A DNA stretch of 8,210 nucleotides. Origin: DASXRC01 sp036506495. GTDB taxonomy: Bacteria; Actinomycetota; Actinomycetes; Mycobacteriales; Micromonosporaceae. The stretch is taken from positions 1 to 8,210 of the forward strand of contig DASXRQ010000200.1 in NCBI GenBank assembly GCA_036506495.1, read 5' to 3'. Made by a program: the position numbers and the translations under genes. Under the pieces are notes generated by a model. That model made no database searches. It was given only the letters and a program-made list of their open reading frames with translations, and was not told the origin of the DNA. Numbering within the stretch: the first letter of the stretch is position 1; each line of letters opens with the position of its first letter. Below, one piece after another: positions 1-6,244 of the stretch.

Positions 1-616
1 GCTCGACGGGACGGTCGAGGTCGTCGGACCCGACGGCCCGGTCCCGTTCCTGGACCTGTTCCAGGGCCGCGACGAGCTCGTGGTCTACAAGCACATGTGG
101 TACGACGGCGCGCCGCACCAGGGGCAGTGCGAGGGCTGCACTACCACGGCCTGGCACCTGAAGGACGCCGTCTACCTCAACGCCCGCGGCGTCTCGTTCG
201 CCATCCTGACCACGGGCCGGTGGGACGAGGTGGCCTCCTACGTCGAGTTCATGGGCTACACCCAGCCCTGGTACTCGGTGCGCGACGTGGAGGCACCGGT
301 CGGCGGCAGCATGGGTTTCATCACCTGCTTCCTGCGCGACGGCGACCGCGCGTTCCTCACCTACTCCACGACGGGCCGTGGTAACGAGCCGGTCAACGGG
401 TCCTTGGGCCTGCTCGACATGACGCCCTACGGCCGCGGCGAGGCGTGGGAGGACAACCCCGAGGGCTGGCCCGAGGGGCGGAATTCGTGCTGGTTCTGGC
501 GCTCGGACGCGGACGGGACCGCCACCTGGGGCCCGACCAGCCGCCCCGTCCCGCAGTGGACCCGCCCCGGCGCATTCGCCGTGGAGACCCTCGGCCGGCA
601 CGGCCACCACCACTGA
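1..616 (+). CDS. DUF899 family thioredoxin-fold protein (5' end outside window)
   Basis: The reading frame is open from base 2, so the gene starts upstream of the window and only the last 204 residues are seen. The order of motifs is that of DUF899 proteins, which have a thioredoxin/AhpC-like fold: a GPDGPVPFLDLFQGRDELVVY strand-and-loop segment, a CEGC pair (128-139) where thioredoxins have CxxC, a GYTQPWYSV segment, and the late block FLTYSTTGRGNEPVNG followed by LLDMTPYGRGE. The biochemical role of the family is not established; a redox or peroxiredoxin-like job is inferred from the fold and the paired cysteines. The protein ends in a short histidine-rich tail (GRHGHHH). No cotranscribed partner is visible downstream, where only gene remnants follow. 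Confidence 0.9.
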   Translation, partial: LDGTVEVVGPDGPVPFLDLFQGRDELVVYKHMWYDGAPHQGQCEGCTTTAWHLKDAVYLNARGVSFAILTTGRWDEVASYVEFMGYTQPWYSVRDVEAPVGGSMGFITCFLRDGDRAFLTYSTTGRGNEPVNGSLGLLDMTPYGRGEAWEDNPEGWPEGRNSCWFWRSDADGTATWGPTSRPVPQWTRPGAFAVETLGRHGHHH

Positions 617-732
617 CGGGCCTTCGTCGACGGCGTCGGCAAAGGTGTTAGGTGCCGGGCGGAACCTCCGGACGATGCGAACGCCCGCCCGCCCGCGCGC
701 TCGGCCGGTGGGCGGTTCGCCTGGCGGGTCAG
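617..732. other. Spacer between DUF899 and oxidoreductase remnant
   Basis: No gene or clear terminator is seen here. The plus-strand frame of the following remnant is open from 652, but residues before about 733 do not resemble the oxidoreductase family, so this stretch probably contains the breakpoint at which the 5' part of that gene was lost. Confidence 0.45.
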
Positions 733-1044
733 GTCCGCGCGATCAGCCCCGAGGGCGTGGACGCGATCCTGCACCTGGCCGGTGACGGCGCCGCTCTAAC
801 CGGCTTGCTCGCGGAGAACGGGCGCTTGGCCAGCACACTCGGCGTCGGTGTGGATCAGCATCCCGCCGCGGTCGCGGTCGTGGCTAACCCGGTTGAGTCC
901 ACCTTGGACCGGCTGGCCGCCGACGCCAGCGTCGGAAGGATCACGGTCCCGGTGAGCCGCAGCTACTCCCTGTCGGATGTCCCTACCGCGTTTGCCGACT
1001 TCGCCGCCGGCACTGTCGGCAAGCTCGTCGTTGTCATCGCCTGA
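733..1044 (+). pseudogene. Zinc-less quinone oxidoreductase (MDR family), C-terminal remnant
   Basis: The segment from VRAISPEGVDAILHLAG through GRLASTLGVGVDQ to the end PTAFADFAAGTVGKLVVVIA follows the C-terminal third of NADPH-dependent quinone reductase-like medium-chain dehydrogenases. It includes the end of the Rossmann domain and the closing catalytic-domain strand (TAFADFAAGTVGKLVV). A complete member has roughly 300 residues; here about 103 remain, and the catalytic N-terminal domain and the nucleotide-binding glycine motif are absent upstream. The frame is open to 652, where an ATG-free start could be read, but those residues look unrelated. I read this as a truncated pseudogene. A weakly related short intact protein cannot be excluded. 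Confidence 0.75.
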
Positions 1045-1068
1045 TCAGCAGGAGGAGATAGCCGACCG

Positions 1069-1191
1069 ATGATCGTGCAGCCACCGTCGGCCACCCCGTA
1101 CTCGCGGGCCACTGCACTCTTGGACCGGCCCTCAACCCGTGCCGCGGTTAGCAGTAGACGCGCCAGTGACATCGGCCGCACCTCCGCCTGA
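1069..1191 (+). other. 40-codon ORF with strong ribosome site, probably not a gene
   Basis: An ATG at 1069 is preceded by AGGAGGAGAT (1050-1059) and opens a 40-codon frame ending in TGA at 1191. Most of the frame lies antisense to the transposase remnant, and the product (MIVQPPSATPYSRATALLDR and onward) resembles nothing I know. The ribosome site may have belonged to a gene that once followed the oxidoreductase and was displaced by the insertion sequence. Confidence 0.2.
1092..1172 (-). mobile_element. IS481-type transposase, N-terminal remnant
   Basis: On the minus strand, a start codon at 1172-1170 opens MSLARLLLTAARVEGRSKS and continues to AVAREYGV. This is the opening of the helix-turn-helix region of IS481-family integrase/transposase proteins of actinobacteria, which normally continues with a WV-containing recognition helix and later a DDE core. 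The start is well supported by GGAGGTG at 1185-1179, six bases upstream. After the valine ending at 1092 the similarity stops (ADGGCTIIGRL follows) and the frame runs antisense through the oxidoreductase remnant to 963. The element is therefore truncated to about 27 codons and cannot be active. Its upstream side probably extends to about 1242. Confidence 0.65.
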
Positions 1192-1206
1192 GGTGTTCAC
1201 GATTTC

Positions 1207-1242
1207 CTCAGACAACTGTGTTCGATGTCCTGAACTCAGACA
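1207..1242. repeat. Direct repeat CTCAGACA x2, possible IS end region
   Basis: CTCAGACA occurs at 1207-1214 and again at 1235-1242, 28 bases apart; on the transposase strand these read TGTCTGAG. They lie upstream of the transposase start, where the terminal part of the element is expected, and GTTCAGGACAT lies between them. That they mark the IS end is inference. No matching partner end is visible because the other side of the element is deleted. Confidence 0.35.
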
Positions 1243-1261
1243 CCGCCATCCCGACAGTTCA

Positions 1262-1942
1262 TCAGTAGGTGGCCCGTCCGCCGCTGATGTCGTAGACGGC
1301 CCCGGTGGAGAAGCTGACCCGGTCGGAGGCGAGGAAGGCGACGAGCTCGGCGACCTCTTCGGGCCGGCCGACGCGCTTCATCGGGATGAGGCTGGTGAGG
1401 TGTTCGAGCACCTCGGGCGCCGTGTCCTGGTTCATGGGGGTGGCGATGACCGCCGGGGCGATGACGTTGACCAGCACGCCCGTGGTCGCCAGCTCCTTAC
1501 CGGCGGCCTTGGTGAGGCCGATGACTGCCGCCTTGGACGCCGAGTAGATCGACAGGTTCGGGTTGCCGTCCTTGCCGGCCATGCTGGCGAAGTTGACGAC
1601 CCGGCCCCAGCCGTGTTCGACCATGCCGGGGACGAACGTGCGCATGGTGTTCACGGTGCCCAGCACGTTGACGTCAAGGACGCGGCGCCACTCGTCGGCC
1701 GTGGTCTGCAGGAGGGGTTTGTTCGGCCCGACGATGCCGGCGGAGTTGATCAGCACGGCCACGGGCCCGACCGCGTCGGCCACGCGCCGCAGCGCATCCT
1801 CGTCGGTCACGTCGGCGCGGATGTCGGCCCCGCGGAGGTCGACGGTGGTCACCTTTAGGCCGTCGGCTCGCAGGCGCTCAGCGGCCGCCGCGCCTAGTCC
1901 GCTGGCGCCGCCGGTCACGAGCGCCGTTCGGGTAGTGGTCAT
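1262..1942 (-). CDS. SDR-family NAD(P)-dependent oxidoreductase
   Basis: A 226-residue classical short-chain dehydrogenase, probably a cytoplasmic enzyme oxidising or reducing an alcohol/ketone pair. The nucleotide-binding motif TGGASGLG is at residues 10-17. An acidic residue ends the second strand (TVDL, D35), which usually indicates NAD(H) preference. NSAG at 66-69 replaces the common NNAG. The catalytic tetrad is N92, S120, Y133 and K137 (YSASK). A proline-rich PAVIATP stretch and the C-terminal YDISGGRATY follow. The substrate cannot be read from sequence; 3-oxoacyl-ACP reductase-like and sugar-acid dehydrogenase-like members share this ending. At 226 residues it is slightly short but complete. 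The ATG at 1942 has AGGAG four bases upstream. It lies 75 bases downstream of the methyltransferase on the same strand, so co-transcription is possible. Confidence 0.93.
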   Translation of the reverse strand: MTTTRTALVTGGASGLGAAAAERLRADGLKVTTVDLRGADIRADVTDEDALRRVADAVGPVAVLINSAGIVGPNKPLLQTTADEWRRVLDVNVLGTVNTMRTFVPGMVEHGWGRVVNFASMAGKDGNPNLSIYSASKAAVIGLTKAAGKELATTGVLVNVIAPAVIATPMNQDTAPEVLEHLTSLIPMKRVGRPEEVAELVAFLASDRVSFSTGAVYDISGGRATY

Positions 1943-1961
1943 CCAGCTCCTATGTGTCCGG

Positions 1962-1980
1962 TGCTCGGGTCATCCGAGCA
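1962..1980. promoter_or_regulatory. Perfect 7-bp inverted repeat upstream of SDR gene
   Basis: TGCTCGG-GTCAT-CCGAGCA is a perfect inverted repeat with a 5-base centre, ending 20 bases from the SDR start. On the minus strand it abuts a TATGCT hexamer (1982-1977) that fits an actinobacterial -10 box, so transcription could start inside the repeat. A dimeric repressor site is plausible. A short hairpin in the leader is the alternative. Confidence 0.4.
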
Positions 1981-2017
1981 TAGGTCGCCCGGGCTTTGCC
2001 ACGTCGGTGCACCGGTG

Positions 2018-2794
2018 CTACTGCCGCTGTGCGATGACGTGGAGGAGTGCCGCCACGGCGCGGTACGGATCGGTGCGGCCGGCGCGCTCCTCGCACGTCA
2101 GCAGGGCGTTGAGCTGTTGCCCCTCGGGCACTTCAGCGTCGCTCGCTCGGGTGTCGGTGAACACGCGCACGCCGTACCACGAGATCATCGACATGCCCTG
2201 CTCGGCGAGCGCCGCCGCCAGCTCGCTCAGGCGGTCGGCGCGTGCCGTGACCCCGATCCGGTTGACATACTGGGTCCCGTCGAATGCCGACAACGCGTTC
2301 GTCCAGTCTCCAAGCAGCCCCGGCCGCATGGCCAAGGCGTTGCCGTTGCGGACGAGCAGGGACAGTACGCCGCCTTGGGCCAGCACATGTGCGATGGCGC
2401 GGAGCACCGGAGCCGGATCGGGCAGGTACATCAGGACGCCATGACAAAGCACGACATCGAAGCTCGCCCGGTCGAAATGGTTCGCCAAGTCTGCCGCGTC
2501 GGCCCGGACCACCCGCACGCGCTCGCGCACGTCGACGGTGTCCGCGTCCAGAGCCGAACGAAGAGCCGCCAGGAGACGCGGTGAGGAATCCAGTGCGGTG
2601 ATCTGGTGGCCGCGACGAGCCAGCCGCAGGACCTGCGTCCCCTGGCCGCATCCGACGTCAAGGATGCGCCGCGGCGGGGTGTCTGCAAGGTGAGCATCCA
2701 GTTGCCGCCCTACCAGTTCCTGACGCACAACCTGACGAAGCGTGCCCAGACGCGCCAGCCACCGGTCCTCGCCCCGCGCGAACCCCGCGTCCAC
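2018..2794 (-). CDS. Class I SAM methyltransferase, CmoM/SmtA-like
   Basis: A 258-residue Rossmann-fold methyltransferase. SAM-binding motif I is DVGCGQG at residues 46-52, with an acidic residue at the end of the second strand (ALDS, D69), then RADAADL and SFDVVLCHGVLMYLPDP in the motif IV region. The second half follows Escherichia coli CmoM (SmtA), which methylates 5-carboxymethoxyuridine at the tRNA wobble position: GGVLSLLVRNGNALAM, YGVRVFTD, a tail LLTCEERAGRTDPYRAVAAL and final LHVIAQR. Function as a tRNA enzyme is inference; a small-molecule methyltransferase is possible. The start is a GTG at 2794 with only a modest GGTGG upstream. The frame stays open to a stop at 2921 without another usual start codon, and the open stretch (DWRWRDVDAGFARGEDRW) looks protein-like, so the true N-terminus may be slightly longer. 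Confidence 0.87.
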   Translation of the reverse strand: MDAGFARGEDRWLARLGTLRQVVRQELVGRQLDAHLADTPPRRILDVGCGQGTQVLRLARRGHQITALDSSPRLLAALRSALDADTVDVRERVRVVRADAADLANHFDRASFDVVLCHGVLMYLPDPAPVLRAIAHVLAQGGVLSLLVRNGNALAMRPGLLGDWTNALSAFDGTQYVNRIGVTARADRLSELAAALAEQGMSMISWYGVRVFTDTRASDAEVPEGQQLNALLTCEERAGRTDPYRAVAALLHVIAQRQ

Positions 2795-2827
2795 GTCACG
2801 CCACCGCCAGTCGCCAGAGTCCGAGCG

Positions 2828-2833
2828 AGTATA
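2828..2833 (-). promoter_or_regulatory. Candidate -10 box TATACT for the methyltransferase
   Basis: On the minus strand TATACT, one base from the TATAAT consensus, lies 33 bases upstream of the GTG start. No good -35 hexamer is found 16-19 bases further upstream (GGCGTG or similar), so this is a weak call. Confidence 0.3.
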
Positions 2834-2936
2834 CGCAGGCCGTTGCCGAGCACGCCCATCCTGCGATCGACCGGATCGACAACCGATGCGACTCCGCGCA
2901 CCCAGCGTGCACGGCCACCGTCAACTAGCGTGGCCA

Positions 2937-2942
2937 TTGACC
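2937..2942 (+). promoter_or_regulatory. Candidate -35 box TTGACC in front of the M1 peptidase
   Basis: TTGACC lies in the 187-base divergent intergenic region (2795-2981), 39 bases from the GTG start of the peptidase. A convincing -10 at the usual distance is missing. TAGCGT at 2926-2931 is another loose -10 candidate. Confidence 0.2.
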
Positions 2943-2981
2943 GCAATCGATGCACCGATCCCCGACGCGAAGGGACGCATC

Positions 2982-4394
2982 GTGGCTGTCAAATGCACGA
3001 CCCGCCTGGCTCTGGTCACCGGTCTGGCCGCGAGCCTGCTCATCCCACCGGTCGCCGCCAGCGCGGCACCAGAGGAGACGTTCAGCCCCGGCGCCTCCGG
3101 CGTCGGCGACCCTTACTTCCCGCTGGAGGGCAACGGCGGCTACGAGTCGGCAACTATCGGTTGAACCTCCGGTACGACCCGGCCACCGACCGGCTCGACG
3201 GCGTCGCCACCATCACCGCCACCGCGACGCAGAACTTGTCCTCGTTCGACTTGGACCTGCAGGGGCTCACCGCGACGGAGGTGTCGGTCAACGACGCGCC
3301 CGCGGCGTTCCGGCAGGATGGCCAGGAGCTGGTCATCACCCCCCGCCATGGTCTGCTCAAGTCGCGATCATTCGAGGTATCCGTGCGGTACGGCGGAGTA
3401 CCTCAACCGTTGGACGGCCCGATCGTGTTCGGGCTCCCGTACGGATGGATCGCCACCGACGACGGCGCGTTCGTCGCCTGCGAGCCCAACGCCGCGTCGA
3501 CGTGGTTCCCATCCAACGACCACCCCAGCGACAAGGCGACGTTCACATTCCGGGTGACCGTGCCGCGGGGGCTCTACGTCGTCGCCAACGGCGTGCTGGT
3601 CAACGAGATACCCCATGGCGACCTGACGACGTTCGTGTGGAACGAGGGCCGCCCGATGGCCACCTACTTGGCGACCACGACCATCGGGTTCACCGTCCAG
3701 CGGGGCACCACGCCGGGCGGCATACCGGAGATCGTCGTGACCGACCCGAGCCTGCCCGGCCCGGCGCCGACCGAGCCCGACCTGTTCGCCGTCACGGCCG
3801 CCGCGACCGACTACTGGAGCCAACTTCGGGCCGTACCCGTTCGAGGTGACCGGCGGCATTCTCGACAACATGCCCATCGTCGGGTATTCGCTGGAGACGC
3901 AGACCAAGCCGATCTACTCGGCGCTGCGCAGCGAGACCACGATCGTGCACGAGCTGTCCCACCAATGGTTCGGCGACAGCGTGTCGGTGCGAACCTGGAA
4001 CAACATCTGGCTCAACGAGGGGTTCGCGACCTACGCGCAGTGGTTGTGGGACGAGAACAAGGGGACGCGCAGCGCGCATGACGCGTTCCTCGCCGCGTAC
4101 AACCGCCGGCCGGCCACCAGCCCGTTCTGGCAGGTGTTGCCGGGGGACCCGCAGCGGGACACGATGTTCAACTCCGCGGTCTACCAGCGCGGCGCGATGA
4201 CATTGCAGGTGCTCCGGGAGACGATCGGTGACGAGGCGTTCTTCACGGTGCTACGGACCTGGGCGGCGGATCATCGGTACGGCAACGCGAACACCGATGA
4301 GTTCATCTCCCTCGCCGAGAAGGTCGCCAACCGCGACCTCGGAGACCTGTTCGCCACTTGGCTGTTCACCGTGGGCAAGCCCGCGCTGCCCTGA
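2982..4394 (+). pseudogene. Secreted M1-family metallopeptidase, interrupted by two frame changes
   Basis: The GTG at 2982 follows GAAGGGA and begins a signal peptide (hydrophobic core LALVTGLAASLLIPPV, AxA-type cleavage near ASA-AP at residues 26-30), then the family segment DPYFPLEGNGGYE. The frame is lost near 3146/3147 and continues one frame back as VGNYRLNLRYDPATDRLDG. It runs to ATDYWS (ending 3820), then shifts again to FGPYPFEVTGGILDN (from 3825) in the original frame. All three pieces follow the gluzincin M1 order: beta-rich N-terminal domain, a GYSLETQTKP segment in place of GAMEN, the zinc site HELSH (3948-3962), and the third ligand Glu at 4017 after exactly 18 residues. If joined, the protein has about 470 residues, usual for this short secreted actinobacterial type. 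Third codon positions stay G/C-rich in each correct frame. It is either a young pseudogene or an assembly error. Confidence 0.87.
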
Positions 4395-4407
4395 CCACAC
4401 TGCGATC

Positions 4408-4435
4408 GGGGCTCGCGGCGCGACCCGAGAGCCCC
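4408..4435 (+). terminator. Possible terminator hairpin after the M1 gene
   Basis: GGGGCTC (4408-4414) pairs with GAGCCCC (4429-4435) over a 14-base loop that contains a smaller TCGC/GCGA pairing. It lies 14 bases after the peptidase stop. There is no T-tract, as is common in actinobacteria, so the call is tentative. Confidence 0.3.
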
Positions 4436-4505
4436 ACCGCGGAAGACCCGCGAGGCGAGCGGTCTGAACCGGTTTCGCAGGCGATGCCGCATTCCGAGCG
4501 TGGGC

Positions 4506-4511
4506 TAGAGT
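4506..4511 (+). promoter_or_regulatory. Candidate -10 box TAGAGT for the pgsA-DUF881-sbp operon
   Basis: TAGAGT within GGGCTAGAGTGGCAC fits the TAnnnT pattern of actinobacterial housekeeping promoters. No clear -35 lies 16-18 bases upstream. If used, it would give an untranslated leader of about 150 bases before the GTG at 4671. Confidence 0.35.
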
Positions 4512-4607
4512 GGCACGGTCCGCCGCCACCGCGGGCACCGCAACCGCATCGTGACCCACGGTACGCACGGGCGGGAGGCGGCGGCGTGTTCCCACCGTGG
4601 TAGAACT

Positions 4608-4637
4608 CGGTGTTGGGCCGCCTGCCGGCCCGCACCG
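4608..4637 (+). other. Leader hairpin upstream of phosphatidyltransferase start
   Basis: CGGTG (4608-4612) pairs with CACCG (4633-4637), and inside this GGGCCG (4615-4620) pairs with CGGCCC (4626-4631) over the loop CCTGC. The structure ends about 20 bases before the ribosome site GGAGGGAGG (4658-4666). It could affect translation, but GC-rich DNA forms such hairpins by chance. Confidence 0.25.
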
Positions 4638-4670
4638 TACGGGCCGGGTGTGGCCGCGGAGGGAGGCTCG

Positions 4671-5309
4671 GTGTCGCGTCGGTCTGCGCCAGCAGCGCAC
4701 CCGCGGGCACCGGAACAGGATGCCCTCGGCCGCGTGTGGACGATCCCTAACTTGATCAGCTTCGCGAGGCTGCTCGGCGTACCCCTATTTCTGTACCTTT
4801 TTCTCGGCGCGGAGGCCGATGTCGCGGCGCTCGTGGTCCTGGCCGTCGGCGGCACGAGCGACTGGATCGATGGGTACGCCGCGCGCCGGCTTGGCCAGGT
4901 CAGCCGCCTGGGTGAGCTGCTCGACCCGCTCGCCGATCGGCTCTACATCCTCGCCACGCTGTTCGCCTTCACCGTGCGGGACATCGTGCCCTGGCAGTTC
5001 ACCGCCGCGCTGCTGGCCCGCGAACTCGTCCTGATCGGCTGCCTGGCGGTGCTGCGCTGGCACGGGTACGGCCCGCCGCCCGTGCACTATCTGGGCAAGA
5101 CGGCCACGTTCATCCTGCTGTTCGCGTTCCCGGTGTTGCTGCTCGCGAAGAGCCTGCCGGCGGCGTCGATGGCCGCCGATGTGGCCGGCGCGGTCGGCTG
5201 GGGCCTCGCGTGGTGGGGCCTGGTGCTCTACTGGCTGGCCGGCGTGCTCTACCTGATGCAGGCCGGCGCCCTCATCCGCGCGCCGCGGGACCAGGCGGAG
5301 CGGCCATGA
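4671..5309 (+). CDS. pgsA2: CDP-alcohol phosphatidyltransferase (PgsA / cardiolipin synthase type)
   Basis: A 212-residue membrane enzyme that transfers a phosphatidyl group from a CDP-linked lipid to an alcohol. The full family signature D(x2)DG(x2)AR(x8)G(x3)D(x3)D is present: D64, D67-G68, A71-R72, G81, D85 and D89. It is preceded by TIPNLISFARLLGVPLF, typical of PgsA-like members. Several hydrophobic segments follow (about residues 96-125, 140-155 and 168-203). The GTG at 4671 is chosen because GGAGGGAGG lies just upstream and family-like sequence starts only after it. The second substrate (glycerol phosphate, phosphatidylglycerol or other) cannot be read. By position it corresponds to Rv1822, named pgsA2. 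The stop overlaps the next start as ATGA, indicating translational coupling. Confidence 0.92.
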   Translation: MSRRSAPAAHPRAPEQDALGRVWTIPNLISFARLLGVPLFLYLFLGAEADVAALVVLAVGGTSDWIDGYAARRLGQVSRLGELLDPLADRLYILATLFAFTVRDIVPWQFTAALLARELVLIGCLAVLRWHGYGPPPVHYLGKTATFILLFAFPVLLLAKSLPAASMAADVAGAVGWGLAWWGLVLYWLAGVLYLMQAGALIRAPRDQAERP

Positions 5310-6244
5310 GCACCGCGAACCCGCCGAACCCGCCGAACCCGGACGGCGACGGCCGGCGCCGGGTGTTCGCCCCGGACTTCCTGACCGAGCTGTTCCGGAA
5401 CCCGCTCGACCCGGCGTACGCCGACGCGGCCGCCCGTCGCCGCGAGCGCGGGCCGGCGCCCGGCGGCTGGCGGGCCCCGCTCACCCGGGCGATCACCGCG
5501 GTCACGCTGGCGGCGATCGGGCTCCTGTTCGTCGTCGCCTACCGGCACGCGCTGGCCGACGAGCCGAGCCGCAGTCAGGCCCGCGCTGGGCTGGTCACTC
5601 AGATCAACGACCGCAGGACCTCCACCGAGCGGCTGCGCTCCCAGGCCGACGGGCTCCGCGAGGACGTGGCCCGGCTGCGGGACGCGGCCCTCGACCAGAC
5701 CGAGGCCACCCGGCTGCGCGAGATGGAGGCCGCCACCGGACTGGCGAAGGTCCACGGCGACGGCGTGGTGGTGCGCCTCGGCGACGCACCCACGGCGGTG
5801 GACGCGGTGACCGGGCAGCGCAACGGCGAGAGCCTCGGCCGGGTGCTGGACCGGGACCTGCAGGACGTCGCGAACGCGCTGTGGGCGTCCGGCGCCGAGG
5901 CCATCTCGATTAATGGTCAGCGGCTCACGTCAACCTCGACGGTCCGGACCGCCGGTGGCGCGATCCTCGTGGACTTCCAGCCGGTGACCAGCCCGTACGA
6001 TGTCACCGCCATCGGGCCCGACGACCTCGGCGGCCGGTTCGCCGGAACCGACGCCGCGCGGCTCTTCCGGGCGCTGGCCGGTCAGTACGGCATGACCTTC
6101 CAGCTGCGCGACGCCAACAACGTGACGCTGCCGGCCGCGATCGCGCCGCAGCTGCGGTACGCCGCGCCGGCGACCTCAGAAACGCCGGGCCCGAACGCGT
6201 CGCAGCCCACACCGTCCACCACCCCGTCCGGAGGCGGCCGATGA
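5306..6244 (+). CDS. DUF881 membrane protein, first copy
   Basis: A 312-residue protein with a proline- and arginine-rich cytoplasmic start (three NPP/NP units at residues 5-12), one membrane span at about 60-79 (TRAITAVTLAAIGLLFVVAY) and an extracytoplasmic remainder. A likely coiled coil spans about 88-140 (INDRRTSTERLRSQADGLRE region). The DUF881 domain follows, with GDGVVVRLGD, DLQDVANALWASGAEAISING, the late signature TAGGAILVDFQPVTSPYDV and IGP. The tail after about residue 285 is Ser/Thr/Pro-rich. The function is unknown; Bacillus subtilis YlxW and YlxX, encoded beside division genes, belong to the same family. The ATG at 5306 overlaps the upstream stop and has GGAG five bases before it. 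Its stop overlaps the sbp start as ATGA. It corresponds to Rv1823 by position. Confidence 0.92.
   Translation: MSTANPPNPPNPDGDGRRRVFAPDFLTELFRNPLDPAYADAAARRRERGPAPGGWRAPLTRAITAVTLAAIGLLFVVAYRHALADEPSRSQARAGLVTQINDRRTSTERLRSQADGLREDVARLRDAALDQTEATRLREMEAATGLAKVHGDGVVVRLGDAPTAVDAVTGQRNGESLGRVLDRDLQDVANALWASGAEAISINGQRLTSTSTVRTAGGAILVDFQPVTSPYDVTAIGPDDLGGRFAGTDAARLFRALAGQYGMTFQLRDANNVTLPAAIAPQLRYAAPATSETPGPNASQPTPSTTPSGGGR

Larger units (their letters stand above)
4395..4670. other. Intergenic region before the phosphatidyltransferase operon
   Basis: This 276-base stretch has no convincing gene. Open frames crossing it (for example an in-frame extension of the next gene back to 4551) translate to arginine- and proline-rich sequence without family resemblance. 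It holds a weak terminator-like inverted repeat, a possible -10 box and a leader hairpin, listed separately. Confidence 0.6.

Noticed and set aside
1139..2584. Long plus-strand open frames opposite the SDR and methyltransferase genes
   Set aside because: They lie antisense to genes with intact catalytic motifs and show no recognisable domains.
2606..3146. Upstream part of the frame carrying the middle of the M1 peptidase
   Set aside because: Residues before NYRLNLRYD in this frame are unrelated to peptidases and run antisense to the methyltransferase; the true N-terminus with a signal peptide is in another frame from 2982.
3147..3824. Programmed ribosomal frameshifting in the M1 gene
   Set aside because: No slippery heptamer or evident downstream structure is seen at either break, and two opposite events would be needed; a lesion or sequence error is simpler.
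4551..4670. N-terminal extension of the phosphatidyltransferase
   Set aside because: The extension (MTHGTHGREAAACSHRGRT and onward) lacks family resemblance and the strong GGAGGGAGG site lies immediately before the GTG at 4671.
5210..5305. N-terminal extension of the first DUF881 protein
   Set aside because: It would overlap the phosphatidyltransferase by about 100 bases; the ATG at 5306 in an ATGA overlap with its own ribosome site is better.
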